Origin: Paraburkholderia tropica
GTDB lineage: Bacteria > Pseudomonadota > Gammaproteobacteria > Burkholderiales > Burkholderiaceae
DNA length: 64,000 bases
Reading direction: 5' to 3'
Assembly: GCF_914484835.1 (NCBI RefSeq)
Contig: NZ_CAJZAR010000032.1
Coordinates: forward strand, 62,001 to 126,000
Part shown: piece by piece, positions 33,772-43,012 of the stretch
Layout of the letters: each line of letters begins with the position of its first letter
Numbering within the stretch: the stretch's first letter is position 1
Notes under the pieces: model-generated
Database searches by the model: none
Told to the model about the DNA's origin: nothing
What the model saw: the letters and a program-made list of their open reading frames with translations, nothing else
Made by a program: the position numbers and the translations under genes

Positions 33772-36700
33772 GATGCTTTCCCCGCGTCGTGTTGCGGCTC
33801 GCCGGTTTCGCTGCTGCGCACGCGGAACGCGGTTGCGTACAGCGCGGGCAGGAAGAACAGCGTGAGCACGGTGGCGCTCGTGATGCCGCCCATCAGCGCG
33901 GTCGCCATCGGCCCGAAGAAGTTCGAGCGCACGAGCGGAATGAGCGCGAGCACGGCGGCGGCCGCCGTCAGCATGATCGGGCGGAAGCGCCGCACGGTCG
34001 CGCCGACGATGGCGTCGAAACGCGGATGCCCCGCGCCGATATCCATTTCGATCTGGTCCACGAGAATCACCGAGTTACGCATGATGATGCCGAACATGGC
34101 GATCACGCCGAGCATCGCGACGAAGCCGAACGGCTCGTTGAACAGCAGCAGCGCGACGGCCACGCCGATCAGCCCGAGCGGCGCCGTGAGCACGACCATC
34201 ATCACGCGCGAAAGGCTTTGCAACTGGATCATCAGCAGCGTGAGCACGGCGATCACGAGGATCGGCAACTGCGAGTAGATCGACGTCTGGCCCTTCATGC
34301 TTTCCTCGACCGAGCCGCCCACTTCGATGCGATAGCCCGTCGGCAGCGTGGCCTGAATCGACTTGAGCTTCTTCTGCAGCGCATGCGTCACGTCGATGCC
34401 TTGCGCGCCGCGCCGCACGTCCGACTGCACGGTGATGGTGGGCTGCCGGTCGCGCGACCAGATCACGCCGTATTCGAGCGAGTTCACGAGATGGCCGAGC
34501 GCGCCGAGCGGCACCGCGCCGTTCGGCGTGGGCATGGCGAGCGCGAGCATGTGCGCGGGATCGACGCGCTCGTTGGGCGGCGAACGCAGATCGACGCTGA
34601 TCAGCTTGTCGCGCTCGCGATACTGCGTGACCGTGTAGCCCGAGTAGGTCATTTGCAGGAAGTTGGCGACGTCCTGCGAACTTACGTTGAGCGCGCGCGC
34701 CTTCTGCTGGTCGATCTCGAAGTGCAGCGAGCGTTCGGCCGGTTCGTCCCAGTCGAAGCTGACGTTCTCGGTGCGCGGATCGGCGCGCATGTCGGCGGCC
34801 ACGCGATCGGCGATGCCGCGCACGGTCGCGATGTCGTCGCCGCTCACGCGGAATTGCACCGGATAGCCCACGGGCGGGCCGTTCTCCAGCCGCGAGAGGC
34901 GCGTGCGCACGGCCGGAAAATCGTTGCGCAGCTTCGTTTCGAGCCAGTCGGCGAGCTTCTCGCGATCCTTCACCGACTTCGCCGTGATGACGAACTGCGC
35001 GAAATTCGGCTGCTGCAATTGCTGGTCGAGCGGCAGATAGAAACGCGGCGCGCCGGTGCCGACGAAGTCGATCGAATGATCGATTTCCGGGCGGCCCTTG
35101 AGCGCTTCTTCGAGCCGCTTCGTCTGGCGCAGCGTGGCATCGAACGACGCGCCTTCGGGCAGGCGCACGTCGACGAGCAGTTCGGGCCGGTCGGAGCTTG
35201 GGAAGAACTGCTGCGGAATCAGCGTGAAGCCCGCGAGCGCCACGACGAATAGCACGAGCGTGAGGCCGAGCACGACGAAATTGCGCTCGATGCACCAGCC
35301 GATCCAGCCGCGCAGGCGATGGTAGAAGCGCGTGTCGTAGATGTCGTCTTCGTGATGGTCGTTGTGTTGCGCGCCGTGTTGCGCGTTGGCGTCGTGCTTG
35401 CGCTCGGGCAGCAGCCGGTAGCCGAGCAGCGGAATCAGCACGACGGCCGCGAACCACGAAGCGATCAGCGCGATCGCCGAGACCTGGAAAATCGAGCGCG
35501 TATATTCGCCCGTGCTCGATTTCGCGAGCACGATCGGCAGGAAGCCCGAGACGGTGACGAGCGTGCCCGTGAGCATCGGGAACGCCGTGCTCGTGTACGC
35601 GAAGGCGGCCGCGCGCGTGCGGTTCCAGCCCTGCGCGAGCTTCACGGCCATCATTTCGACGGAGATGATGGCGTCGTCGACGAGCAGGCCGAGCGCGAGC
35701 ACCAGCGTGCCGAGCGAGACCTTGTGCAAGCCGATGTCGAACAGGTACATCACGAGCGCGGTGACGGCCAGCACGATCGGAATCGTGATCACGACGACCA
35801 TGCCCGTGCGCACGCCCAGCGAGACGAGGCTCACGACCAGCACGATGCCCACGGCTTCGGCCACGGCTTCGACGAAGTCGTCCACGGAATGCGAGACTGC
35901 GTCGGGCATGCTCGACACTTCGGTGAGCTTGAGGCCCGCAGGCAGTTCGGCGCGCAACGCGTCGACGCGCGTATCGAGCGCCTTGCCGAGGCGGATCACG
36001 TCGCCGCCCGGCTGCATCGTGATGCCGATGCCGAGCACGGCCTTGCCGTCGTAGCGCATCTGCGTGGCGGGCGGATCGTCGTAGCCGCGCCGGATCGTGG
36101 CGATGTCGCCGAGCCGGAAGCTGTGGCCGTTCACGTTGATGAGCGTGTCGGCGAGCGCCTTGAGATCGGTGAACTGGCCGCTCGGGCGCACGAACACGCG
36201 GTCGTCGGCGGTCGTGAGCGTGCCCGCCGCCGCGACGCTGTTCTGCGCGCCGATCACCTGGCCGATCTGCGTGGGCGAAATGCCGAGGCGCGTGAGTTGC
36301 GCGTTCTGAATTTCAATGTAGATGCGCTGGTTCGGATCGCCGAAATAATCGACCTTGCCCACGTCCTTCACGCGCAGCAGTTCCTCGCGCAGCTTGTCGG
36401 CGTAGTCGTGCAGTTGCGCGGGCGAGAAGCCGTCGCCTTCGAGCGTGTAGATGTTGGTGTAGACGTCGCCGAATTCGTCGTTGAAGAACGGGCCTTGCAC
36501 GCCTTGCGGCAGCATCGGCGCGATGTCGCCGACTTTCTTGCGCACCTGATACCAGGTCTCGCGCACCTCGCTCACCGGCGCGGAATCCTTCATCGTGAAG
36601 AACACGAGCGACTCGCCCGGTCGCGAGTAGCTGCGCAGGAAGTCGATATACGGCGTTTCCTGGAGCTTGCGGCCGATGCGGTTCGTGACTTCGTCCTCGA

Positions 36701-36938
36701 CCTGGCGCGCGGTGGCGCCGGGCCAGTAGGTCTGGATCACCATCACGCGGAACGTGAAAGGCGGATCTTCGGACTGCGAAAGACGCGTGTACGACAGCGC
36801 GCCGAAAATCGTCGCGAGCGCGATCACGAAGATCACCAGCGCCTGATGGCGCAGCGCCCAGGCGGAGAGATTGAAGCGGCCTTCCTGATGATCGGCGCCC
36901 GGCTCGCGGTTGCGTTCCTGCTCGGGAACCTCGCTCAT
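33768..36938 (-). CDS. RND efflux pump inner-membrane transporter
   Basis: A 1,056-residue proton-driven RND transporter of full family length. The first membrane helix is at about 28-46 (ALVIFVIALATIFGALSY), with a large periplasmic domain after it, helices 2-6 around 345-500, a second periplasmic domain and helices 8-12 near the end. The helix-4 proton relay is visible in LGLLVDDAIISVEMM (paired Asp). LSQSEDPPFTFRVMVIQTYWPGA is typical of the branch that lacks AcrB's drug-pocket signature, so the substrate cannot be stated. Start overlaps the stop of the adaptor gene by four bases. Confidence 0.93.
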   Translation of the reverse strand: MSEVPEQERNREPGADHQEGRFNLSAWALRHQALVIFVIALATIFGALSYTRLSQSEDPPFTFRVMVIQTYWPGATARQVEDEVTNRIGRKLQETPYIDFLRSYSRPGESLVFFTMKDSAPVSEVRETWYQVRKKVGDIAPMLPQGVQGPFFNDEFGDVYTNIYTLEGDGFSPAQLHDYADKLREELLRVKDVGKVDYFGDPNQRIYIEIQNAQLTRLGISPTQIGQVIGAQNSVAAAGTLTTADDRVFVRPSGQFTDLKALADTLINVNGHSFRLGDIATIRRGYDDPPATQMRYDGKAVLGIGITMQPGGDVIRLGKALDTRVDALRAELPAGLKLTEVSSMPDAVSHSVDDFVEAVAEAVGIVLVVSLVSLGVRTGMVVVITIPIVLAVTALVMYLFDIGLHKVSLGTLVLALGLLVDDAIISVEMMAVKLAQGWNRTRAAAFAYTSTAFPMLTGTLVTVSGFLPIVLAKSSTGEYTRSIFQVSAIALIASWFAAVVLIPLLGYRLLPERKHDANAQHGAQHNDHHEDDIYDTRFYHRLRGWIGWCIERNFVVLGLTLVLFVVALAGFTLIPQQFFPSSDRPELLVDVRLPEGASFDATLRQTKRLEEALKGRPEIDHSIDFVGTGAPRFYLPLDQQLQQPNFAQFVITAKSVKDREKLADWLETKLRNDFPAVRTRLSRLENGPPVGYPVQFRVSGDDIATVRGIADRVAADMRADPRTENVSFDWDEPAERSLHFEIDQQKARALNVSSQDVANFLQMTYSGYTVTQYRERDKLISVDLRSPPNERVDPAHMLALAMPTPNGAVPLGALGHLVNSLEYGVIWSRDRQPTITVQSDVRRGAQGIDVTHALQKKLKSIQATLPTGYRIEVGGSVEESMKGQTSIYSQLPILVIAVLTLLMIQLQSLSRVMMVVLTAPLGLIGVAVALLLFNEPFGFVAMLGVIAMFGIIMRNSVILVDQIEMDIGAGHPRFDAIVGATVRRFRPIMLTAAAAVLALIPLVRSNFFGPMATALMGGITSATVLTLFFLPALYATAFRVRSSETGEPQHDAGKAS

Positions 36939-38107
36939 GACGCGAAATCCTCGGGATGCAGCGGCGCGACCGGATGCACCTTCTCGCCGACGGTCACTGT
37001 GTGCACGCCCTGCACGACGATGCGCTCGCCGTCCTTGAGGCCGTCCGTCACGGTGATGGTGCGCGCGTCATAGCGCGAGACGCTCACGCGGCGAAGTTGC
37101 AGCACGTTGTCCGCGCCTTGCACGATCCAGAGCGCGGGCGCGTTGCCGTCGTGGAAGAGGGCGGTCGCGGGCACCGTGTACGCGTCCTGACGCGCACCGT
37201 TCGCGCCCATGGCGGCGCTGGCCGGCGCGAGCGCGATGTTCGCGGTCATGCCGAGACGCACGTCGGCGTCGGGATGTTCGAGCGTGAGCTTCACGCGCCA
37301 CGTGCGGCTTTGCGGATCGGCGGCGGCGGCGAGCTCGCGCACCTTCGCGGCGTAGCGGCGGCCCGGCAGCGCGGGCAGCGTGACCTGCGCCGTATCGCCG
37401 GTATGCAGGTCCGCGATGGCGTTTTCGGGCAGATCGCTCACGACGTCGATATCGCCGGTCCAGGCGAGTTGATAGACGGCCTGGCCCGCTTGCACGTTCT
37501 GGCCGGTGTCGGCGTTTTCGGCGGTGATGACGCCCGCGTGATCGGCGACCAGTTGCGTGTAACGGCGCTGATCCTGCGCGAGCGCGAGCTGCTGTTTGGC
37601 CTGATCGCGTTGCGCAAGCGCCGACGCGTACGCATCCTGGGTCTGCTCGAACTGCGCGCGCGCGATGAGATTGGCTTGCGACTGTGCGGTATCGCGATCG
37701 AGCTGCTGCTTCGCAAACACGTAGCGATGCGCGGCGGCGTCGTACTGCGCCTGGGCGCTCGCGGCGTTCTTGTCGTAATCGCCCGGATCGAGACGCGCGA
37801 GCAACTGGCCGGGCTTCACGCTGTCGCCCAGGCGCACGGTGCGTTCGATGATCTTGCCGTTGACGCGGAACGACAGCGGCGTGGTATTGCGCGACTGCAC
37901 GGTGCCCGGATAGCTGGCGCTCGCGCCGTGCGCGTCCGGGTGGACCGTCATCGAGACGACGGGGCGCGGCTCGGGCGCGGCGGCTTGATGCTTGCCGCAG
38001 GCTGCGAGCCCCGCGAGCGCGCAGCCCGCCGCGACGACCGCGAGGCGGCGCACGACCCGGCGCAAGGTGGGAGGAAATTCGACGAAAACGGGGTATTGCC
38101 CGCGCAT
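36935..38107 (-). CDS. RND efflux periplasmic adaptor lipoprotein
   Basis: A 390-residue membrane-fusion protein. It starts MRGQYPVFVEFPPTLRRVV and has a lipoprotein signal ending CALAGLAAC-GKH. Two half-motifs of the lipoyl domain flank an alpha-helical hairpin (about 90-190), followed by beta-barrel and membrane-proximal domains. The frame is open to 38266, but that extension is Arg-rich and has no signal character, so the ATG at 38107 is chosen. First gene of the three-gene pump operon, divergent from the TetR gene. Confidence 0.9.
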   Translation of the reverse strand: MRGQYPVFVEFPPTLRRVVRRLAVVAAGCALAGLAACGKHQAAAPEPRPVVSMTVHPDAHGASASYPGTVQSRNTTPLSFRVNGKIIERTVRLGDSVKPGQLLARLDPGDYDKNAASAQAQYDAAAHRYVFAKQQLDRDTAQSQANLIARAQFEQTQDAYASALAQRDQAKQQLALAQDQRRYTQLVADHAGVITAENADTGQNVQAGQAVYQLAWTGDIDVVSDLPENAIADLHTGDTAQVTLPALPGRRYAAKVRELAAAADPQSRTWRVKLTLEHPDADVRLGMTANIALAPASAAMGANGARQDAYTVPATALFHDGNAPALWIVQGADNVLQLRRVSVSRYDARTITVTDGLKDGERIVVQGVHTVTVGEKVHPVAPLHPEDFAS

Positions 38108-38288
38108 CCTGCTCGATGCGCCACGACCGCAACGATTCACATGGACCTCGACACACCTGGATCGCGCGCCGGGCCGGATCGAATGCACCGGAGCCGCCGC
38201 GCCGCCGCTGAGTCGGTCCGCGCGGGGCGCGGGGCGCGCCTCGATGTCTCCTCCGCTGCGCGTCAACCGGTCTCAGATGATGGTTTGC

Positions 38289-38314
38289 ATTCTAATACAA
38301 CGCTGTATCTGAAT
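38289..38314. promoter_or_regulatory. 26-bp imperfect palindrome, candidate TetR operator
   Basis: In the 336-base divergent spacer (38108-38443), ATTC..ATACA..TGTAT..GAAT reads as an imperfect dyad with 20 of 26 positions symmetric; the core ATACAACGCTGTAT is 12 of 14. It sits in an AT-rich stretch well placed to cover both divergent promoters. Repression by the TetR protein encoded at 38444 is inferred. The rest of the spacer (38108-38288) shows no gene. Confidence 0.6.
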
Positions 38315-38443
38315 ACACGATTGAATCCGAGGAATGATTCAGTGCTAGACTTCGGCGATCGCAATTTCATTCGGAACGCATCGTTCCGGCGATGTTTTCC
38401 CAGCGGTTTCCCCACTCGTTTCTCGCATCGTTATCGACACGCC

Positions 38444-39076
38444 ATGGCACGCCAGACCACCGGGCACAAGCGCCTCACCCGCGAAGAAAGCCGCGACCAG
38501 ACGCGCGAGCGCCTGCTCGACGCCGCGCAGGCGATGTTCATGAAGAAGGGCTTCGTGGGCGCGAGCGTGGAAGACATCGCGGTCGCGGCTGGCTATACGC
38601 GCGGCGCGTTCTACTCGAACTTCGGCAGCAAGGCCGAACTGCTGGTGGTCTTGCTGCGGCGCGATCACGAGGCGATGGAAGGCGAGCTGCGTTCGATCTT
38701 CGAGACGCCCGCCACGCGCGAGGAAATGGAAGCGCGCGTGCTCAAGTTCTACAGCCGCCTGCCGCAGGACAACAAGATGTTCCTGCTGTGGGTCGAAGCC
38801 AAGCTGCTTGCGGCGCGCGACGCGCGTTTCCGGGCGCGTTTCAACGCGTTCATGAAGGAAAAGCGCGAGCGCCTCGGCGCCTATATCTCGGAGTTCTCGG
38901 CGCGCGTGGGCACGCCGGTGACGATCGCGCCGGACCTGATGGCGCTCGGGCTCATGGGCCTGTGCGACGGCGTGCAATTCCTGGCCACGGCCGATCCGCA
39001 GCACGTGACGCCGCCGGTGGTGGAGGAAGTGCTGGGCCGCTTTTTCGCGCGCGTGGTGTTCGGCCGCGACGCCTGA
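38444..39076 (+). CDS. TetR-family regulator, divergent from RND pump
   Basis: A 210-residue repressor. The helix-turn-helix is in RDQTRERLLDAAQAMFMKKGFVGASVEDIAVAAGYTRGAFYSNFGSKAELL in substance (about 16-65), with the YSNF/K motif of the family. The remaining helices form a ligand-binding domain. Its gene is divergent from the adaptor-pump-duct operon, so it most likely represses that operon and itself through the palindrome at 38289-38314. The inducing compound is unknown. Confidence 0.92.
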   Translation: MARQTTGHKRLTREESRDQTRERLLDAAQAMFMKKGFVGASVEDIAVAAGYTRGAFYSNFGSKAELLVVLLRRDHEAMEGELRSIFETPATREEMEARVLKFYSRLPQDNKMFLLWVEAKLLAARDARFRARFNAFMKEKRERLGAYISEFSARVGTPVTIAPDLMALGLMGLCDGVQFLATADPQHVTPPVVEEVLGRFFARVVFGRDA

Positions 39077-39095
39077 CGGGTGCGCGCGGCGCGCC

Positions 39096-39326
39096 TCAAA
39101 TGCCGAGGCCAGGGCCGTAATTGCTGCCGATCAGCTGCGTGACCGAGGCCACGTCGTGGTAATCCTGCTCGGGCATCCCGTCGAGGATCGCCAGCACTTC
39201 GTTGCTTGCGCCCGCCGCGCGCGCGGCGTCCACGAGATCGTCCTTGTTGGCGGGCCAGCGCACTTCGCGCAGGACGTCGGTGAACTGGAGATCGATCGGT
39301 TCTTCGGGGATGCGGGAGGCGGACAT
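39096..39326 (-). CDS. DUF2795-type small protein
   Basis: A 76-residue protein starting MSASRIPEEPIDLQFTDVLREVRWPANKDDLVDAARAAG in substance. The pattern 'LxxVxWPAxKxDLVxxARxxGA...VLxxLxxMPExxYxxxxxV' is that of DUF2795 proteins, which are small, helical and of unknown role. The frame opens upstream to 39470 without a better start. It stands alone, convergent with the TetR gene. Confidence 0.82.
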   Translation of the reverse strand: MSASRIPEEPIDLQFTDVLREVRWPANKDDLVDAARAAGASNEVLAILDGMPEQDYHDVASVTQLIGSNYGPGLGI

Positions 39327-39536
39327 GCGGCGAATCCTTGCTGAACGGGCTGAAGTTCCCGGCAGCGGCGAGGGCCGCCGGGCGAGCGGATGATGGCTTC
39401 GCGGACCGCGCCTGACGTTCATGGCGTGCATGGCGGTCCGGTCCGCGGGCGTCGCCGCACAAGCATACACAATCCACGCCGGAATCCGCCGCAGGCTGCG
39501 CGGCCGCTCCGGCGGGCGGGCACAGCCGCGTTCGGA

Positions 39537-39803
39537 TCAGGTCTGGAGATGCACGTCGGGCGTGAGCACGTGGTCGAGGCGGTGCGACTTAGGCAGGGTC
39601 AGATATTCCCAGCGCTGCGTGCTCGTGGAGGCGGGCACGTCGGGCGCGGGTGGCGCCACGGGCACATCGGCCATTGGAGAGCGTGCGGACGGCGCCATCG
39701 CGTGCGCGCTGGCGCGGTCGATCTGGGCATCCTGTGTGCGGACCGGCGCGGCGAAACACGACGCGGACAGCAGCACGGTGGTCATCAGCGTCGAGGTTTT
39801 CAT
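39537..39803 (-). CDS. Small exported protein of unknown function
   Basis: An 88-residue protein with a short signal peptide (MKTSTLMTTVLLSASCFA) and a Pro/Ala-rich mature part that ends TQRWEYLTLPKSHRLDHVLTPDVHLQT. The ATG at 39803 has an almost perfect Shine-Dalgarno (AAAGGAGG) seven bases upstream, so it is probably well translated despite its unremarkable sequence. No family recognised. Confidence 0.68.
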   Translation of the reverse strand: MKTSTLMTTVLLSASCFAAPVRTQDAQIDRASAHAMAPSARSPMADVPVAPPAPDVPASTSTQRWEYLTLPKSHRLDHVLTPDVHLQT

Positions 39804-40133
39804 CGCTCGACCTCCTTTCCTCATGCGGCCCGAGGGTCGCAGCAAGTGCCGTACCGCGTCGGTGCGCCCCTGCGTCCGAGCGATGCGGCGACCGCTGCCG
39901 GCGGGCGAGATCCATGACGGCGAGCGTCATGGCGAACCCGGCGGCGAAGCGGCTCAGCGCGGCGCGTGCGGATGGCGGGCGAGGCGGCCTGTGCAAGGAC
40001 GAACCGGCTGGAGCAACCGGCTGTGACCGCCGCCACGCGCGCACGCGCGAGCGACTTGCTCATAATGGCAGCAAACACCTGCGCGCGTCGCGAACGCGTG
40101 TGCTTTTTTCGCGATGAGGGATGCCGCCGCGCC
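39804..40133. other. Gene-free spacer between clcB and the small exported protein
   Basis: A 330-base stretch. It holds the strong ribosome-binding site of the 39537-39803 gene at its left edge and, near 40086-40113, a GC-rich dyad (GCGCGCGT / ACGCGTGT) followed by TTTTTT on the + strand, although no rightward gene ends here. No protein or RNA gene recognised. Confidence 0.4.
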
Positions 40134-41891
40134 TCAGCGCTCGGCGTTCAGCCGCTGATAGGCGTCCAGCAGCGACGTCTTGTAGACCACGCCCGCGAGC
40201 TTCGGCTGCTGCGTGCTCTCGATCACCGGCAGGCGCTCGCCCTGAAACGACATGAAATGCTGCAGCGCAACGGCGAGCGGCATATCGGGCGTCAGCACGT
40301 CGAACGAGGCCTTGAGGTAGTCGCAGGCGTGCTTGTTCGAGGTATCGCGCTTTTGCAGCAGGTCATTGGTGATGTCGGCGAGCGCGACCGCGCCGAGGAA
40401 GCGGCCGTCGTCGTCGGTCACGTAGAGATACTTGACCGGATATTCGAGGAACACGCGCGTCATGTCCTGCACGGTTGCCCCGGCGCGCACGACGGTATCG
40501 GCGGGGCGCACGAGTTCGCGCATCTGCGTGGCGCGCAGGCGCAGGCGTTCGGCTTCCTCGCGGTTGCGGTGCAGCGTGATTTCGTACATCGACTTCTTGC
40601 CGGTCGCGCGCGCGACGAAGTACGCGACCACGCAGGAGAGCATCAGCGGCAGCACGACCTGATAACTCAGCGTCATCTCGAAGATCATCAGGATCGCCAT
40701 CAGCGGCGCCTGGGTCGCGCCCGCGAGGAACGCGCCCATGCCGACCATCGCATACGCATACGGCGCCGAGGTGCCGTGCGGCCAGAGCGCCTGCATGCCC
40801 TGGCCGAACAGGCAGCCGACCACCGCGCCCATGAACAGCGTCGGCGTGAAGACGCCGCCGACCGCGCCCGAGCCGACCGTCGCCGCCGTCGCCATCAGCT
40901 TGAAGACGAGCACCGCCGCGAGCGCCGTCCAGGTCCACGGCGAATGCAGGATCGAGTTCACCACGCTGTAGCCGTTGCCCCAGACCTCGGGCGTCCACAC
41001 CGAAATCACGCCGCAGACGAGGCCGCCGAGCGCGAGCTTCGCGGGCAGCGGAATCGCGAGCTTGCCGAAGCCCGCTTTGGCCACGTCGAGCAGCGAGAGA
41101 AAACGCGGTGCGAGCGCGCCGCACAAGAGGCCGAGCGCCACGAACAGCAGCACTTCGATGCCCGTCACGGGCGGAAACACCGGCATTTCGTACGGCGGCT
41201 TGTAGCCCGCGAACTCGCGCATCGTGATGTTCGCGACCACGGACGACACCACGATCGGCCCGAAGCTTTCCATCACGATCGAGCCGAGCACGATTTCGGT
41301 GACGAAAAACGCGCCCGCGATCGGCGCGTTGTACGCCGAGGTGATACCGGCCGCCGCGCCGCACGCCACCAGCAGGCGCAGGCGTTGCGGATCGAAGTGG
41401 ACCCAGCGCCCAATCAGCGACGCGGCTAGCGCGGCGAGCTGCACCATCGGGCCTTCGCGGCCGATCGAGCCGCCGCTCGCAATCGTGAACAGCGACGAGA
41501 CGCTGCGCCAGATGCTCTTGCCGACCGGCATCACGCCGTCACCGATCGCCACGGCTTCCACGTAGTCGGTGTGGATCGGCTTGTTGTTGCCGCCCGCAGG
41601 CGCGCCCGCCGTGCTGCGCTTCGCCACGAGCAGCAGGCAGCCCGCGATGAAGCCGCCCGCCGTCGGCAGTCCGATGCGCGTGTACCACGGCAGACGGCGT
41701 GCCATCTCGACGAAACTGCCTTCGCTGCCCGTGAACAGGATCTGGAGATGCGCGATGCCTTCGCGGAACAGCACGGTCGCGAAGGCGCCGGCCACGCCGA
41801 CGATGACCGACCAGATCAGCATCGTATGGGCGTCGGAGAGGCGAAAGAGGTCGCGGGCGCGGGTGCGCAGTTTCAGCAGGAATGACAGCAC
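40134..41891 (-). CDS. clcB: ClcB-like chloride channel/transporter with CBS domains
   Basis: A 585-residue ClC-family membrane protein with ten or more hydrophobic segments and two CBS domains at the C-terminus (about 455-580). The gating glutamate is in GREGPMVQLAAL. The classic GSGIP anion-site motif is absent; the equivalent stretch is NNKPIHTDYVEAV, as in E. coli ClcB. WGNGYSVVNSIL and GGVFTPTLFMGAVVG are further landmarks. The start codon is GTG (41891) with no obvious ribosome-binding site, so the ATG at residue 24 cannot be excluded. Transport mode (channel or proton antiporter) cannot be read from sequence. Confidence 0.9.
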   Translation of the reverse strand: MLSFLLKLRTRARDLFRLSDAHTMLIWSVIVGVAGAFATVLFREGIAHLQILFTGSEGSFVEMARRLPWYTRIGLPTAGGFIAGCLLLVAKRSTAGAPAGGNNKPIHTDYVEAVAIGDGVMPVGKSIWRSVSSLFTIASGGSIGREGPMVQLAALAASLIGRWVHFDPQRLRLLVACGAAAGITSAYNAPIAGAFFVTEIVLGSIVMESFGPIVVSSVVANITMREFAGYKPPYEMPVFPPVTGIEVLLFVALGLLCGALAPRFLSLLDVAKAGFGKLAIPLPAKLALGGLVCGVISVWTPEVWGNGYSVVNSILHSPWTWTALAAVLVFKLMATAATVGSGAVGGVFTPTLFMGAVVGCLFGQGMQALWPHGTSAPYAYAMVGMGAFLAGATQAPLMAILMIFEMTLSYQVVLPLMLSCVVAYFVARATGKKSMYEITLHRNREEAERLRLRATQMRELVRPADTVVRAGATVQDMTRVFLEYPVKYLYVTDDDGRFLGAVALADITNDLLQKRDTSNKHACDYLKASFDVLTPDMPLAVALQHFMSFQGERLPVIESTQQPKLAGVVYKTSLLDAYQRLNAER

Positions 41892-42075
41892 GGCAGGCGG
41901 GCGGGTTGAAAAGGTGAACAGGATCGCACGCGCGCGAGGCGGCGTGCGTGCGAAAGCGTCGATATGGCGAGGATAGCGTCGCGGCGCCGCGCGGGCGTCG
42001 CGGCTGCCGGGATCGTGCGCAGCGCGGCATGCGCTGCGTCAGGCGCAGGGCAATGAAGCGGCCGCGCGGGCGCGC

Positions 42076-42810
42076 TCAGCGCACGGCGTGGTCGAGTTCC
42101 GGGTAGTGCCGGAAGATGCCGGTTTCGTTGAACGGCAGACGCCGCTCGGAGGCCAGATACGCAGCGACAGGCGGATGCGCCGCAACCGCGTCGCGCAGCG
42201 CGACCACGTGCGGATAGTGATCGGCGAAATGCTTCGTGGCCTTCGGAAACGCGTAGCGCAAGCCCTCGACGATCTGAAACATCGAGAGATCGACGTAACT
42301 GAGCGCATTGCCGACCATATGGCGCGGCCCGTCGGGATTCTGCGCGAGCACGCGCTCGAAATAGCCCATGAATTTCGGAATGCGATGCGCGATGAAATCC
42401 TTCGAGCGCGCCTTCGCCTCGTCCTTCTGGTCCTCGTAGTAGAGGTTGCTCGCGATCGGATGATGGGTGTCGTGCGCCTCGGTCACCAGATCGGCGATCG
42501 TGAGCTGCAAGCCGTTCGCGACGATCCGCAAGCCTTCGTCGCGCGGCGCGAGCTTGAGCTTCGGCCCGAGGTAGAACAGGATGTTGGCCACATGCGGCAC
42601 GATCAGTTCGCCGTCCTTCAGAAACGGCGGCGCGTAGGGCGGATACGGGTCGTCGCTTTCCAGCTCGGCCATCATCGCGCCGATGCCCTGGCCATCGTCC
42701 TTCGAGCCGCGCGCCACGTCGATATATGGCGCGCGCGCTTCTTCCAGCGCGAGCCGCACGAATTCGCCCCGGCCCTGCAGGCCGTCCCAGTAATACAGTT
42801 CGTATGCCAT
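42076..42810 (-). CDS. Glutathione S-transferase family protein
   Basis: A 244-residue protein. N-terminal thioredoxin-like domain with MAYELYYWDGLQGRGEFVRLALEEARAPYIDV, where the first Tyr is the likely glutathione-activating residue of alpha/mu/pi/sigma-type enzymes. The helical C-terminal domain has NALSYVDLSMFQIVEGLRYAFP, the usual N-capping D region. The ATG at 42810 is the family start; the frame is open to 42918. No partner gene suggests a substrate. Confidence 0.88.
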   Translation of the reverse strand: MAYELYYWDGLQGRGEFVRLALEEARAPYIDVARGSKDDGQGIGAMMAELESDDPYPPYAPPFLKDGELIVPHVANILFYLGPKLKLAPRDEGLRIVANGLQLTIADLVTEAHDTHHPIASNLYYEDQKDEAKARSKDFIAHRIPKFMGYFERVLAQNPDGPRHMVGNALSYVDLSMFQIVEGLRYAFPKATKHFADHYPHVVALRDAVAAHPPVAAYLASERRLPFNETGIFRHYPELDHAVR

Positions 42811-42916
42811 CGGTCGTCCCCTTCGTCGAACGGCCGCCCCAGCGGCGGGCGGCATCGGACAGTATGGCCCGCAACCGGCGCGCCTGGTTTGCGCGTGCTC
42901 CGTGCGCAGAAACGCC

Positions 42917-42940
42917 AAAAGCCCCGCGATGGGCGGGGCT
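42917..42940 (-). terminator. Terminator after the YeiH exporter gene
   Basis: AGCCCCGC / GCGGGGCT stem around a five-base loop; reading leftward it is followed by TTTTGGCG. Confidence 0.88.
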
Positions 42941-43012
42941 GATGGCGAAGGTCCAGGGGGCGCGGCCGGGTGGACCGGCGCGGCCCGGGTTCATGCGGGG
43001 TTTAGGCAAGCG

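Noticed and set aside
40134..41891. Loss of the GSGIP anion-site motif in the ClC protein, at first sight a novel selectivity filter.
   Set aside because: E. coli ClcB shows the same replacement (a TDYxEA segment), so this is a subfamily trait, not a new one.
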